Positions 52,540-61,343 of a stretch of 64,000 bases of DNA are shown here, one piece after another. The stretch's first letter is position 1. The number at the start of each line of letters is the position of its first letter. Source of the stretch: JAFGHJ01 sp964525555 (GTDB lineage Bacteria > Hydrothermota > UBA3072); contig CAZGHN010000004.1 of NCBI GenBank assembly GCA_964525555.1, positions 120,216-184,215 of the forward strand. The letters are read 5' to 3'. Made by a program: the position numbers and the translations under genes. The notes beneath the pieces are model-generated. The model had not been told where the DNA came from. It ran no database searches and saw nothing but the letters and a program-made list of their open reading frames with translations.

Positions 52540-52740
52540 TTATTTGTCTTTATAGGGTTTTTTGTGAGATATATTTATTATTTGGCTAAAAAAAACAAGA
52601 ATTACTCCGGAAGCAGTAATTGGTAACCAGATACCTATAATATTATCCGCTTTACTCAGATTAACAATCATGTAAATCAATGATGCGATCAAGATTAAAC
52701 ATCCTAAATACAAAATAATATTGCTTAATTTTTTTGTCAT
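52540..52740 (-). CDS. Small two-helix membrane protein
   Basis: 66 residues. Two hydrophobic helices (IILYLGCLILIASLIYMIV and WLPITASGVILVFFSQIINI) and a basic tail. The frame extends upstream to 52824 through promoter and repeat DNA, but AAGGAGG precedes the ATG at 52740, which is the true start. Promoter and inverted repeat are listed separately. Function unknown. Confidence 0.65.
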   Translation of the reverse strand: MTKKLSNIILYLGCLILIASLIYMIVNLSKADNIIGIWLPITASGVILVFFSQIINISHKKPYKDK

Positions 52741-52768
52741 TATTAACGCCTCCTTTTTATCATTGTAT

Positions 52769-52823
52769 AACATACCGAGGAAAATATTCAATGTCAAGAC
52801 TGAATTTCTTGAAAGGAAATCCA
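52769..52823 (-). promoter_or_regulatory. Promoter with adjacent inverted repeat (copy 1)
   Basis: Minus strand: TTGACA (52792-52797), 17-bp spacer, TATGTT (52769-52774). The inverted repeat TGAATTTC (52801-52808) / GAAATCCA (52816-52823) lies 3 bp upstream of the -35 box, one mismatch. See copies at 57116, 58034, 60685 and 63852. Confidence 0.72.
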
Positions 52824-53022
52824 ATAGTCATTAGTCGCCAGTCCGTAGTCCAAAGTCTTGAGTCAAAACTAAATCCTAAATCCCAAATCCTAATCCCCAA
52901 CTTTGACTAACGACTAGAGACCAGTGACTAGCGACTGTGTTTCCGATTCGAGGAATCTACGAAACAATTTCAAGGTCTGGGGCTGTTAATGCACTCTTAT
53001 TTCCGTTCTCTTCTTCGCTCAG
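52824..53022. repeat. Repeat words between minus-strand genes
   Basis: AGTCATTAGTCGCCAGTC (52827), AAATCCTAAATCCCAAATCC (52869), GACTAACGACTAGAGACC (52905) and a CCGATTCGAGGAATCTACG word (52941). No gene. Confidence 0.55.
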
Positions 53023-56000
53023 CTAAAAGCTAAAGACTACCCCCGCGTGGCTATGAATGAATTGGATGTCGGGGTTTAGTATTGTATGGTAATCGGTACC
53101 TAATTCCAAGGTGATAGACGGATTAATTCTATAGTTGATGCCTCCTCCTATGTTGGCGCCAAATTCTATATCTCCATTTTCAGAATAGTAACATCCGGGT
53201 CCACTACCAATGTAGAGTCCCAGCGGTGAATTAAGTGGCAAGTAATATCTCAAGTTTAGAGATGCGTTAATCCAGTAAGTATCATCAACACCGACCGTTC
53301 CTGAATTAAAATTATTGTAACCAAAAAGACCCACAAGGGCCAGTTGTGGTGTAAAATGATAATCTACGTCAAGAAGCACATTAAATCCCAGATCAAAGTC
53401 ATCGGCGTAATTGCCGGTCGGAATAGCGATTCCCGCGTGAGCGCTAACAGACCACTTACGACTTATATCGACTGTTGTGAAATCTTTTCCGTCAACGTCA
53501 ATTTCCAGTTTTGCGCCGGATCCAACCTCATTCTGAGTCAACAATATTTCTTTGGTGTATGTGCCGTCAATATTGTCATCGAGCTTTATCGTGCGTTTGA
53601 CTCCGTTATGTAAAACTGTTACCGCAACCGAATGTCCTGGTCCAAGATAGTTACCGAATCTGTCTTTGGGTACCACTTTTAAACTGTATAGCTGCCCATC
53701 TGCGGTTCTTTTTAATAAGTTGAAATCAATGTTGGAGTACCTGGGATTAGTATTTACTTCATTATAGAATGATTTTGTCCACTCACGAGTGGTTTTGAGA
53801 CCGCTGCCGCAAGGAATGTTCGAGGCCACGAAACGAAATGTGTATGAACCCTGAATCTTTGTATCGGTAAAGGTATTGGCATACAAACCATCACCGTCGG
53901 CCCCGTCTTCATGGGCTCCGTCATCGTAAAGAACAAGTGTATTTGTGCTCCGTGGTAGAATCTCTTTCCTTGTCTGCTTGTACAGGATAGCGAGTTTATG
54001 AGAAATCGGATCATAGTCGGCTAAAGAATCCGGTGCCTTCAGTTTATCCGGGTCATATTGAAATTCATGCAGAACATTACCGACTCCTTCTAAAGGTCTA
54101 TTACAATATGCTATGATTTCAGGTTTGGGAGGTGGTAATGGGAAGCTGGGTGCCATAACACTACCCCATACCCGGATGCGATCTCCTGTCTCGGTATAGA
54201 GTTTGTCAAAACCGGCATCCAATTTAATTGATGACTCGGCTAATGAATTTGTAGAGTAAGTTACTGTATCGTCTGCCGCTGAGGTAACTTCCATACGCCA
54301 CTGTCCGGCCCAGTTGGATTCAGTCTGTTGAATTTTAAAAAGAACATAATTATCGCCTTCGGCATAATGCACCTCCGGACTGGACGGGCTAATAGGATCA
54401 TCGTTAGGATTGTATATTGTGAGTTCGATGGCATTATCAATGTCTGACCAGTATGTGGTAAACGTGACGCTTCTGTCATAGTCTGAAACAACTACAGGAA
54501 AAGACTTACTGCCTCCCGGAGGAAGCTTTTCTGTAGGGTCAGTAACCGGATTCCACCCAAGAGCGCTTGCCAGGGCCTCAATAAAGAACTTTGTAAGTTC
54601 TATCGGGTCGGTAGTCTGCCGGTAGTCTCCATCTGTACTATCGGCAAGCCAGGCGAGCGTATCCGAGCAAATTCCTCCGTCGTGGCCCAGACCGAGCGTG
54701 TAAATAATTGCCTGACTGTTAGCCCAATCCGGATCTGCTGCCCAGAGGTCACCAACTCCAAGTGCTGTATTTCCTTTACCATCGCTCATGAGTATTATTA
54801 CCTGTCGATTATCTACATCTCCATGATTGTTAAACTCTATAAATGCATTCTTTAAACCATCACCTATCGAGGTTGTATATGTAGCACTAAGTCCATTGAT
54901 AGCTGTATGAGCTGTTCCTACACTGGCCGTGGTAAAGGGCTGAAGGTTCATAATAGTTGTTGCGTCTGTGGAGAATTTAACCAGTCCAAGTTTATGCCCT
55001 GCGTCGGCATCCATCATATCTACAACCAGATTTGCTGCGTCCCTTAAGACTTTAATTTTGCTATCGCTCCCTGGAACCGGAGTAGCAGAACCCGACATAC
55101 TGCCCGAGTTATCCAATACCTGAACAACCTCAACTGTTCTATCAATATTTCCCGGGGGCCTTCCCGGGTTTGAGTAGCTAATTCCGTCGTACCAACTGCG
55201 GCAAACGCCTCCTACAAGGGTGTTTTCTGTTCCTGTCTGGATTGCTTCGTCGTCAATGAAAACTTCCAAAATTTCACCGGCTCCCAGTTCTACCCTTCCG
55301 AGATAAGCCTGATAGAGGAATGTATTTCCCCCGCCTATCGACGTAAGAGTGTTATTATGATCACCGTACCTCACCTGTTTACAAGCCATTTGTCTGAATA
55401 TTTGCATGCTACTGGGGGATAGTCCCGCCTTAATTCGCCAATCCTCGTCGGGATTTGCCCAGAAATTAGCCCAGACGTCATAAGTTCCAGCTTCGCTAAA
55501 AATAATTTGAGTTTTAATTACAGGTGCATCTTCTCCACCGGCTTCAGCAGATGTTAGAACGGAGCCGCCATTTCCGAAGGTTGTCCGTCGATGCCACTGG
55601 TTATCAACCGGTCCCTGATTTGGATCCGGACCGGTTGTAGTAAGAGGCGAACCGTCTGCAAGAGCTGTATTGGTTAAGTCAGCATCTACGTAAGTCTGCT
55701 GTACAACCGTATCCGATGTGCATTCTATGATGCCGACAACAGCCGCATCATAACTTCCTGCGCTTAGATAGGTCCCCCTCCACCACAATAATGCCGTATT
55801 ATTTTGATCCCACATAGGAACTATCGGACGTAAATTATCACGTTCGGAGTTCCAGGTAATAGGAGTCCAGCTCCATGTTGCACCGTTGTCGGCGGTGACC
55901 CCTTTGAAAATTTCCCGAACTTCCAAAAACGAATTGTCTCTGGGGTCGTAAGGTGTAGAAATGTAGATTGTGTTCGGGTCTTCTGGATGTAACGCTCCTA

Positions 56001-57096
56001 AACCTGTGTAATCCGCTTCTGAGGAATGCGTTTTCTTACCAGCCTGTCCCAGATATGTATAAGACCAGCTTGAACCATCAAAACGACAGTAGATAAAGGC
56101 GTGGTCAGGGTCTATACTGGTGTCGTTGTAGTTTACTGCGTTATTTATTCGACATGTAAGAATAGCGGCTATCGTGCCGTCGTCATATCTCATTAAATCG
56201 GCGTTCCAGATTTTTCTCATATAATCTCCGCCGATTTCAGTATTATCTGCGAAAACGATTGTGAAATCAGACGGATTCGGAGCAAGTGTATCATAAATGG
56301 TACTATCCATAAGTGTTCCAAATGAATTGAATATCGAGTCGTTCCTTATATAACCATGATAAATACTCGTATTATAATCGCGGGGATGATGTTCGGTGCA
56401 TATAAAATCGATGCGGTCGATACCATTACCGTAGTATTTAAAATATCCGTTGACATATCCGATATCCGCCTCAGGAGTCGATAACAGACCAGCATAGGAC
56501 CATGTGTCTCCGTAATCGTCGGAGACCATTATATTCGGACTTCTTTTGTGACCCCGGGAGATGTTGTATACCTGGTCATTGGAGGAAAAATAGAATAGAT
56601 TCGAATACGTCGTGTTAAAACTGGAACCACCTGGTATATTGGAATACCAATCAAACTGGACTTCTGTACTCCAACTGCTTCCGTCGAATATTCGATACCT
56701 ACTTAGATAATCCGAGTTGTGCAGAGTATACATTGAAAGGTAATAGCCGTCCGGTCGAACAAGAAACGCAGCGGTGTTGTGGTCGTCGCAATAAGTGTCC
56801 ATTAAAATATATCTTTGCTGCAATCTGCTTTGAAGGTCGAGGATAACCGATTCTACAAGACCCTCACGGGGAGGTCCTCCCACTCCATTATCGCTGCCGA
56901 CATAACCTACAATCAATTTTCCACCTATAGTATCAACTACGGCTCGTTCATCTTGATACCAGCACCATGCACCATTGTCATTAAACTGAATCAAATTTCC
57001 ATCAACAAGGTCCCCCGAGCCAAAAGATGCAATACCTGGTAAAACGAAAAAGATTACAAAACAAAAAGACTTATTTTTTAGAACATTAAACTTCAT
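53023..57096 (-). CDS. Giant secreted protein: BNR/sialidase-type propeller, VWA domain and C-terminal outer-membrane beta-barrel
   Basis: 1357 residues. Signal peptide at 1-24. Residues about 25-460 form a BNR_4/sialidase-like propeller (GAWCWYQDERAVVD; HKRSPNIMVSDDYGDTW; GVTADNGATWSW). About 465-640 is a CBM-like beta domain. A von Willebrand A domain follows at about 655-835 with a full MIDAS start (LDNSGSMSGS, Asp662) and ILMSDGKGN. About 860-1200 holds Ig-like/choice-of-anchor-type beta domains. The last ~150 residues form an OmpW/OmpA-like barrel (WSVSAHAGIAIPTGNY...) ending in Phe. No sorting domain is present; it probably anchors itself through the barrel. GGAGGT precedes the ATG at 57096. 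Confidence 0.82.
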   Translation of the reverse strand: MKFNVLKNKSFCFVIFFVLPGIASFGSGDLVDGNLIQFNDNGAWCWYQDERAVVDTIGGKLIVGYVGSDNGVGGPPREGLVESVILDLQSRLQQRYILMDTYCDDHNTAAFLVRPDGYYLSMYTLHNSDYLSRYRIFDGSSWSTEVQFDWYSNIPGGSSFNTTYSNLFYFSSNDQVYNISRGHKRSPNIMVSDDYGDTWSYAGLLSTPEADIGYVNGYFKYYGNGIDRIDFICTEHHPRDYNTSIYHGYIRNDSIFNSFGTLMDSTIYDTLAPNPSDFTIVFADNTEIGGDYMRKIWNADLMRYDDGTIAAILTCRINNAVNYNDTSIDPDHAFIYCRFDGSSWSYTYLGQAGKKTHSSEADYTGLGALHPEDPNTIYISTPYDPRDNSFLEVREIFKGVTADNGATWSWTPITWNSERDNLRPIVPMWDQNNTALLWWRGTYLSAGSYDAAVVGIIECTSDTVVQQTYVDADLTNTALADGSPLTTTGPDPNQGPVDNQWHRRTTFGNGGSVLTSAEAGGEDAPVIKTQIIFSEAGTYDVWANFWANPDEDWRIKAGLSPSSMQIFRQMACKQVRYGDHNNTLTSIGGGNTFLYQAYLGRVELGAGEILEVFIDDEAIQTGTENTLVGGVCRSWYDGISYSNPGRPPGNIDRTVEVVQVLDNSGSMSGSATPVPGSDSKIKVLRDAANLVVDMMDADAGHKLGLVKFSTDATTIMNLQPFTTASVGTAHTAINGLSATYTTSIGDGLKNAFIEFNNHGDVDNRQVIILMSDGKGNTALGVGDLWAADPDWANSQAIIYTLGLGHDGGICSDTLAWLADSTDGDYRQTTDPIELTKFFIEALASALGWNPVTDPTEKLPPGGSKSFPVVVSDYDRSVTFTTYWSDIDNAIELTIYNPNDDPISPSSPEVHYAEGDNYVLFKIQQTESNWAGQWRMEVTSAADDTVTYSTNSLAESSIKLDAGFDKLYTETGDRIRVWGSVMAPSFPLPPPKPEIIAYCNRPLEGVGNVLHEFQYDPDKLKAPDSLADYDPISHKLAILYKQTRKEILPRSTNTLVLYDDGAHEDGADGDGLYANTFTDTKIQGSYTFRFVASNIPCGSGLKTTREWTKSFYNEVNTNPRYSNIDFNLLKRTADGQLYSLKVVPKDRFGNYLGPGHSVAVTVLHNGVKRTIKLDDNIDGTYTKEILLTQNEVGSGAKLEIDVDGKDFTTVDISRKWSVSAHAGIAIPTGNYADDFDLGFNVLLDVDYHFTPQLALVGLFGYNNFNSGTVGVDDTYWINASLNLRYYLPLNSPLGLYIGSGPGCYYSENGDIEFGANIGGGINYRINPSITLELGTDYHTILNPDIQFIHSHAGVVFSF

Positions 57097-57115
57097 ATGA
57101 ATACCTCCGATTATA

Positions 57116-57172
57116 ATCGTAGTGAAAAAGGGAATAAATGTCAAGATTGAATTTCTTGAAAGGAAATTCAAT
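57116..57172 (-). promoter_or_regulatory. Promoter with adjacent inverted repeat (copy 2)
   Basis: Minus strand: TTGACA (57139-57144), 17-bp spacer, TACGAT (57116-57121). A perfect 10-bp inverted repeat, ATTGAATTTC (57146-57155) / GAAATTCAAT (57163-57172), begins 1 bp upstream of the -35 box. Confidence 0.78.
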
Positions 57173-57291
57173 AGTCATTAGTCTCGAGTCGAAAAAAATT
57201 GGGAAATGGGGAAACTATTTTTTAATTCAAAATTCAAAATTTAAAATTCTTAATTCGCATCTTTGAGCCATTCAAATAATCCGGAGGATTT
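57173..57291. repeat. Repeat words
   Basis: AGTCATTAGTCTCGAGTCG (57173), AATTGGGAAATGGGG (about 57197) and TTCAAAATTCAAAATTTAAA (57229). The last 50 bp resemble nothing I recognise. Confidence 0.45.
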
Positions 57292-57998
57292 CTACGAGGT
57301 TTTGCCATAGGGGCAAGCATATAAACACATACCACATACAGCATATTTTTTACTTTCTTTCAATTCTTCAAAATAATTTCGGCATTTCATAAAATCAAAG
57401 CGAGCTTCCCGGTCTTCTCCCAACACATAATTTTTCCCTGTGAATGCCTTGACCGGGCATATATCTATACATTCTATACAATCGTTACATTGTTGCTCCA
57501 TAGGATTATCGTTTGCCTCGAGAGGCGCGTTTGTAAGAACAGAAATAAATCTAACCCTGGGTCCGTGTTCTTTTGTAATCAAAAGACAATTTTTCCCTAT
57601 CCATCCCAACCCTGCAATATGGGCAATCATTTTATGAGATACTGTAGGAATAGATTTTATCTCATCCGTTCTATTGGCGACCGCGATTGGGAGAGTCCTG
57701 AACCCTTTTCGATTCAAGTATGATGATAAGGTAGAAGCGATCAAATTTAGTCTTTGATTCAGTACGTCATATCCGTGAGTTTCATATTCACAGGAAACGT
57801 TGACATCGTCACGCTGAGGCAAAAAATCGACAATCGAATCGGGAATAACATTCCAATAGAAATTCCGATTTTATAATCTTTTACTATATTGCCGCCAAAT
57901 TTTATTAATTCGTTTTGATAAGATTCAATATCAGCAAATCCTATATAATCGACATAATAAGATTTTAATAAGTTGCTGATTTTTACGTTTAAATTCAT
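57292..57998 (-). pseudogene. Frameshifted double-[4Fe-4S] reductase-like protein (QueG-type)
   Basis: Two overlapping frames make one protein. Frame 1 (57998 downwards) reads MNLNVKISNLLKSYYVDYIGFADI to GISIGM. Inserting one base after the ATG near 57849-57851 restores VIPDSIVDFLPQRDDVNVSC in the second frame. That frame continues to 57292 with HKMIAHIAGLGWIGKNCLL, CNDCIECIDICPVKAF and CGMCLYACPYG, i.e. eight Cys for two [4Fe-4S] clusters. The family includes epoxyqueuosine reductase-like and reductive-dehalogenase-like proteins; no cobalamin-binding evidence is clear. Either a recent mutation or a sequencing error. Intact length would be about 235 residues. Confidence 0.8.
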
Positions 57999-58033
57999 AA
58001 ATTGCCCTTTTTTAAATTAAGCATTATTGTTAA

Positions 58034-58087
58034 ATTGTAGATATTTATAAAAGTTTGTCAAGAAGGAATTTCCGAAAAAGCGGAAAT
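58034..58087 (-). promoter_or_regulatory. Promoter with adjacent inverted repeat (copy 3)
   Basis: Minus strand: TTGACA (58056-58061), 16-bp spacer, TACAAT (58034-58039). Arms ATTTCCG (58068-58074) and CGGAAAT (58081-58087) lie 6 bp upstream of the -35 box. It serves the frameshifted reductase gene. Confidence 0.75.
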
Positions 58088-58231
58088 AGTCGATTGGTTG
58101 ATTGGGGGAATTGGTGTATTGGTAAAAAAGCTAACAACTAACCACGAGAAGCAAACAGATTTTTTGAATTCTAACTACTAACTTTCAACTACTAACTACT
58201 GAAAAAATTGTCAAATATCGAGAAATATAAT
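58088..58231. repeat. Repeat words left of the IS element
   Basis: A GATTGGTTGATTGGGGG word (58092) and AACTACTAACTTTCAACTAC words (58172-58200) fill the gap up to the element. A TGTCAAATAT at about 58209 resembles a -35 box in minus orientation without a good partner. Confidence 0.45.
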
Positions 58232-59510
58232 GAAAAGTGTCTTTACCTCCCCCAATAGTGGGGTTAAAATAAAAAGAAAAGGAGGTTTAGGATGCTTTAT
58301 CTTGGATGTGATGTGCATAAGAATTATACTACCGTTAGTTTTGTGGATGAAAACGGAAATACGAAGGAAACGAAAAGTTTTTTCAATGACATCGATGAAT
58401 TAAAACATTTATTAAGTTTATTCCCTGAGGAAGAATTCTCTGCCGTTTTAGAAGCCGGATTAAATTGGGGAGTTATATACGATATGCTAGATTCTCTTTC
58501 GGAAATAAAAAGTGTTTCTCTTGCTCATCCACCTAAAGTAAAAGCGATAGCATCTGCTAAGATAAAAACCGATAAAATAGATTCAAAAATACTTGGACAA
58601 TTACTAAGAACAGGTTTAATTCCTGAAGTATGGGTTCCATCTAAAGAAGTACGGATATTAAAAGACACAGTGAGATTTAGAGCTTTTGTTGTAAAGATAA
58701 AAACAATGATAAAGAACAGAATACATGATATTTTAAGGAAATCACATATTAATCCTCCGGAAGTGAAGGATATATTCGGTAAATATGGGAGGATGTGGTT
58801 GGAAGAGGTCGAACTCTCAGATAAAAGAGCAGATAGATTACTAAGATATCATCTTAGATTAAAGGATACTTTTGAAGATATGGAAAAAGAAGTAAAGAAA
58901 TGGATAAACAAAGAAATGAAAACAAACGAGAATTTAAAATTAGTTAAAACAATTCCAGGTATAAGAGAGGTATTTGGACCTATTATAGTTTTAGAAATAG
59001 ATGATATAAACAGATTTCCCGATCCTCCTCATCTGCATTCTTATAGTGGACTCGTTCCATCAACTCATATTTCAGGGAATGCCAAATATCATGGTAAACT
59101 TATAAGGGGTAACAGATGGTTGAGGTGGGCTTTTATAGAAGGAGCTCATACATCTGTCAGAATATCCCCATACTTCAGAGAATACTACGGTAGAATTAAA
59201 AGAAGAGCTGGAACTCAGGCTGCAAGTGTCGCATCAGGTAGGAAATTAGCTACAATTGTATATAAGGTATTAAAAGAAAAAAGACCATACATAGAAAAAG
59301 GATTAGGTCGGTTGCCCTCTGTCAAATCTAGCTGGGGAAACCTGAGCTCAGGTCGAGAATAGGGAATCGGCCTTCTATATAATACGATATGTAAAAGACA
59401 TCGAAAGAAGAATAAGAAAAAATATAAAAAGATACCTATAGATATTTTATTGCTAATTGATACCAGGAGGTAAATAAAGATTAATTTAACCCCACCCCTT
59501 GACACTTTTC
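58232..59510 (+). mobile_element. IS110-family insertion sequence (IS1111-like ends)
   Basis: About 1.28 kb with one transposase gene. Left end: GAAAAGTGTC (58232-58241) then GTGGGGTTAAA (58258-58268). Right end, inverted: TTTAACCCCAC (59485-59495) then GACACTTTTC (59501-59510). The spacing between the two blocks differs at the ends (16 versus 5 bp). IS110 proper lacks terminal inverted repeats, while IS1111 members have subterminal ones, so these fit the latter. No target duplication is obvious, as is usual. The true ends may lie a few bases outside these blocks. 59363-59484 is non-coding and could hold the guide (bridge/seek) RNA. Confidence 0.8.
58292..59362 (+). CDS. IS110/IS1111-family transposase
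   Basis: 356 residues, full length. RuvC-like DEDD domain: GCDVHK (Asp), LEAGLNWGVIYDML (Glu), KTDKIDSKILGQLL (two Asp). Transposase_20 domain at about 225-320: TIPGIREVFGPIIVLEI, LHSYSGLVPSTHISGNAKYHG (with the conserved Ser of the SG motif) and RGNRWLRWAFIEGA. It recombines with a structured RNA from the element in this family. GGAGG lies ahead of the ATG. No frameshift, so it is potentially active; a truncated sibling copy lies at 63946-64000. Confidence 0.95.
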   Translation: MLYLGCDVHKNYTTVSFVDENGNTKETKSFFNDIDELKHLLSLFPEEEFSAVLEAGLNWGVIYDMLDSLSEIKSVSLAHPPKVKAIASAKIKTDKIDSKILGQLLRTGLIPEVWVPSKEVRILKDTVRFRAFVVKIKTMIKNRIHDILRKSHINPPEVKDIFGKYGRMWLEEVELSDKRADRLLRYHLRLKDTFEDMEKEVKKWINKEMKTNENLKLVKTIPGIREVFGPIIVLEIDDINRFPDPPHLHSYSGLVPSTHISGNAKYHGKLIRGNRWLRWAFIEGAHTSVRISPYFREYYGRIKRRAGTQAASVASGRKLATIVYKVLKEKRPYIEKGLGRLPSVKSSWGNLSSGRE

Positions 59511-59647
59511 AAAGAAGATTTGACCTCAATTATACTCAATTATACAATTATATCAATTATGCTATCCCTGTTATTCCTCTAAAAATAAAGAATCGTCCAA
59601 AATTAGATCTTTAATCAAAAACTTACAATCCCATCTAACGGGATTAA
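59511..59647. other. Short gap right of the IS element, no gene seen
   Basis: Contains ACTCAATTATACAATTATA / ATCAATTATG direct words at 59534-59562, perhaps a small AT-rich repeat. Nothing else supported. Confidence 0.4.
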
Positions 59648-60523
59648 CTACATTATTAATAACTTACCTGTTCCGGAACAGCTTCTGCCTATAACTCTAA
59701 CTATATAGACACCTGCTGGTAAGTCACCAACTGAAACTTCGTTACTGCCAGCGTTTGCTTTACCAGCAGTTTCGAATACCTTACTTCCATCTATTCTGAA
59801 ACAACTCACTACTACTGGTTCAGAATTGGTCATAGAGAATTTTATGCTATTGATGGAGGTTCCAATAGTTAGTGCACTAGCAACAATATCTGCTATACCG
59901 CCACTCGTCGTATCACGAGTTTCTACGTCATCCAGGTATAGAGTACAAGACGGGTTCAAAAGAAGTGAGTCGGTATAGATCCAGAGATCAAATTGTATTA
60001 TAGGAAGATCCATGGGAGACCCATCGGAAGCACGAAACTCAGGAATGGGCGCAATCAGCTCATTCCAGCCACCGAAAATTAAATCACCAGGCATATATTG
60101 GCCAAAATCACACCATGACCAATCTGAATCCCTGTTCATAGCGATAACACTGTCAATGGGTGCTCCTGCGGGAATATAGAGCCACCACACCACCTCACTA
60201 CTGAAATCGACTTGATCATGCATAAAAACACTATCTGTACAAATACCGTTCGTCCAGTAAGCCGACTTACATAGTATCAGCCACCAGTGTAACTGCCCGA
60301 AAGGCATAGTGTCAACGAGTGGTACCATGGCAGATCGACTACCGTTATGAGGGTTAAGTGTGTTTAGTTGAATATCATCATAATTAAGAAAGTCCCTTAA
60401 CGTAGTAAATCCTACAGCCGAATCACCCCAAGCGCCGGTTTCAAAAGTCTTCACGCCATATGAGTATGCGGGTAGAGACGATACTAACATTATAACGAAT
60501 AACAATACTAAAAACTTTTTCAA
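59648..60523 (-). CDS. Secreted beta-sandwich protein with C-terminal sorting domain
   Basis: 291 residues. Signal peptide (FLVLLFVIMLVSSLPAYS). Residues about 25-205 form a beta-rich domain with many Trp and Asp (VVWWLYIPAGAPIDSVIAM; DLPIIQFDLWIYTDS; CTLYLDDVE), like carbohydrate-binding jelly rolls. The final ~80 residues resemble a T9SS type A sorting domain (PVVVSCFRIDGSKVFET ... LPAGVYIVRVIG ... GTGKLLIM). The start is a TTG with GGAGGT upstream. Two promoters precede it. Ligand unknown; secretion through T9SS is inferred. Confidence 0.72.
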   Translation of the reverse strand: MKKFLVLLFVIMLVSSLPAYSYGVKTFETGAWGDSAVGFTTLRDFLNYDDIQLNTLNPHNGSRSAMVPLVDTMPFGQLHWWLILCKSAYWTNGICTDSVFMHDQVDFSSEVVWWLYIPAGAPIDSVIAMNRDSDWSWCDFGQYMPGDLIFGGWNELIAPIPEFRASDGSPMDLPIIQFDLWIYTDSLLLNPSCTLYLDDVETRDTTSGGIADIVASALTIGTSINSIKFSMTNSEPVVVSCFRIDGSKVFETAGKANAGSNEVSVGDLPAGVYIVRVIGRSCSGTGKLLIM

Positions 60524-60640
60524 TTTACCTCCTTTGTATTTAGCCTAAATTTGGACGATTCTTGTAATCTTTATCCGCTGCTTTATTCCTCCAAGTTGTC
60601 CGTACATTCCTCCTCATCGCAAATCAACAGACCAATATTA

Positions 60641-60668
60641 ATTGTATAAGATTGTGGTGTTTTGTCAA
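60641..60668 (-). promoter_or_regulatory. Proximal promoter of the secreted protein
   Basis: Minus strand: TTGACA (60663-60668), 16-bp spacer, TACAAT (60641-60646). It lies 45 bp downstream of the distal promoter at 60685-60713. Confidence 0.72.
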
Positions 60669-60684
60669 AGATTAATCTGTCTAT

Positions 60685-60739
60685 ATAATATTGAAAAAGG
60701 AAGGAAATGTCAAGAGGAAATTTCCGGAAAAGCGGAAAT
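60685..60739 (-). promoter_or_regulatory. Distal promoter with adjacent inverted repeat (copy 4)
   Basis: Minus strand: TTGACA (60708-60713), 17-bp spacer, TATTAT (60685-60690). Arms ATTTCCG (60720-60726) and CGGAAAT (60733-60739) begin 6 bp upstream of the -35 box. Confidence 0.78.
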
Positions 60740-60823
60740 AGTTATTAGTTAATGGTAAATTGGTTGATTAGTAAAAAACTAATTTACTGATTCACTGATT
60801 GACTAATATACTGATCCGTAGGA
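60740..60823. repeat. Repeat word array
   Basis: ATTAGTTAATGG and related words, TTGGTTGATTAGTAAAAAAC (60761), then TTTACTGATTCACTGATTGAC (60783), an inverted-looking pair around a short A-tract. Not coding. Confidence 0.45.
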
Positions 60824-61150
60824 TCAACGTGATTCACATTTAACAGGTGCCCCGATTAATACATCATCAAAAGTGTCAAATGGTTCATCGTTTAATATTC
60901 GTAAGGCCCTGGTAACATCCTCTCTTCTTACCTGAAGTTTTATCCGGAAAGTTCCGATAAAGTGATTATGTGGTGATTTGGCAAGCATTTCATCGGGCAG
61001 AAAACATTCTATACCTTCTGATTCGATTCTGGAGACTACCGAATACGCGTCAAGAAGCCAGTTAAATCTACCAATTGTTATTAATTCGTTATTTTTTATA
61101 CCATCTTCACATTTCGATACTGACCTTATTATTACTGCTACTTTTTTCAT
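60824..61150 (-). CDS. DUF2007-like protein
   Basis: 108 residues. NWLLDAYSVVSRIESEGIECFLPDEM followed by RIKLQVRREDVTRALRIL matches the DUF2007 (putative signal-transducing protein) pattern (A..l.s.LeseGI...v.de...lqV...da..A..iL). Function unknown; some members sit next to signalling genes. GAGAGGG precedes the ATG. Confidence 0.75.
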   Translation of the reverse strand: MKKVAVIIRSVSKCEDGIKNNELITIGRFNWLLDAYSVVSRIESEGIECFLPDEMLAKSPHNHFIGTFRIKLQVRREDVTRALRILNDEPFDTFDDVLIGAPVKCESR

Positions 61151-61343
61151 AATTATCCCTCTCTTATTATGTTCGACGTAAGCATTTTATGAATTGTTTC
61201 GGTAATTTTTATAAAGATTAGATTCTCACACGGAGAGCACAGAGAAAAAACAATTTATTTAACCACGAAACAAACAAAATACACTAAATTTTTGTTGTGT
61301 TAAAAAACTTTAAGCGAACAGCCAACCACGAAAAGCGAAATTC
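61151..61343. repeat. Repeat words upstream of the DUF2007-like gene
   Basis: CACGGAGAGCACAGAG (about 61229), TTAACCACGAAACAAACAA (about 61258) and AGCCAACCACGAAAAGCG (about 61320) belong to the CACAGAG and AACCACGAA families. No gene. Confidence 0.6.

Noticed and set aside
57759..57998. Separate 79-residue protein
   Set aside because: It is the first part of the frameshifted reductase; the real family sequence resumes in the other frame.
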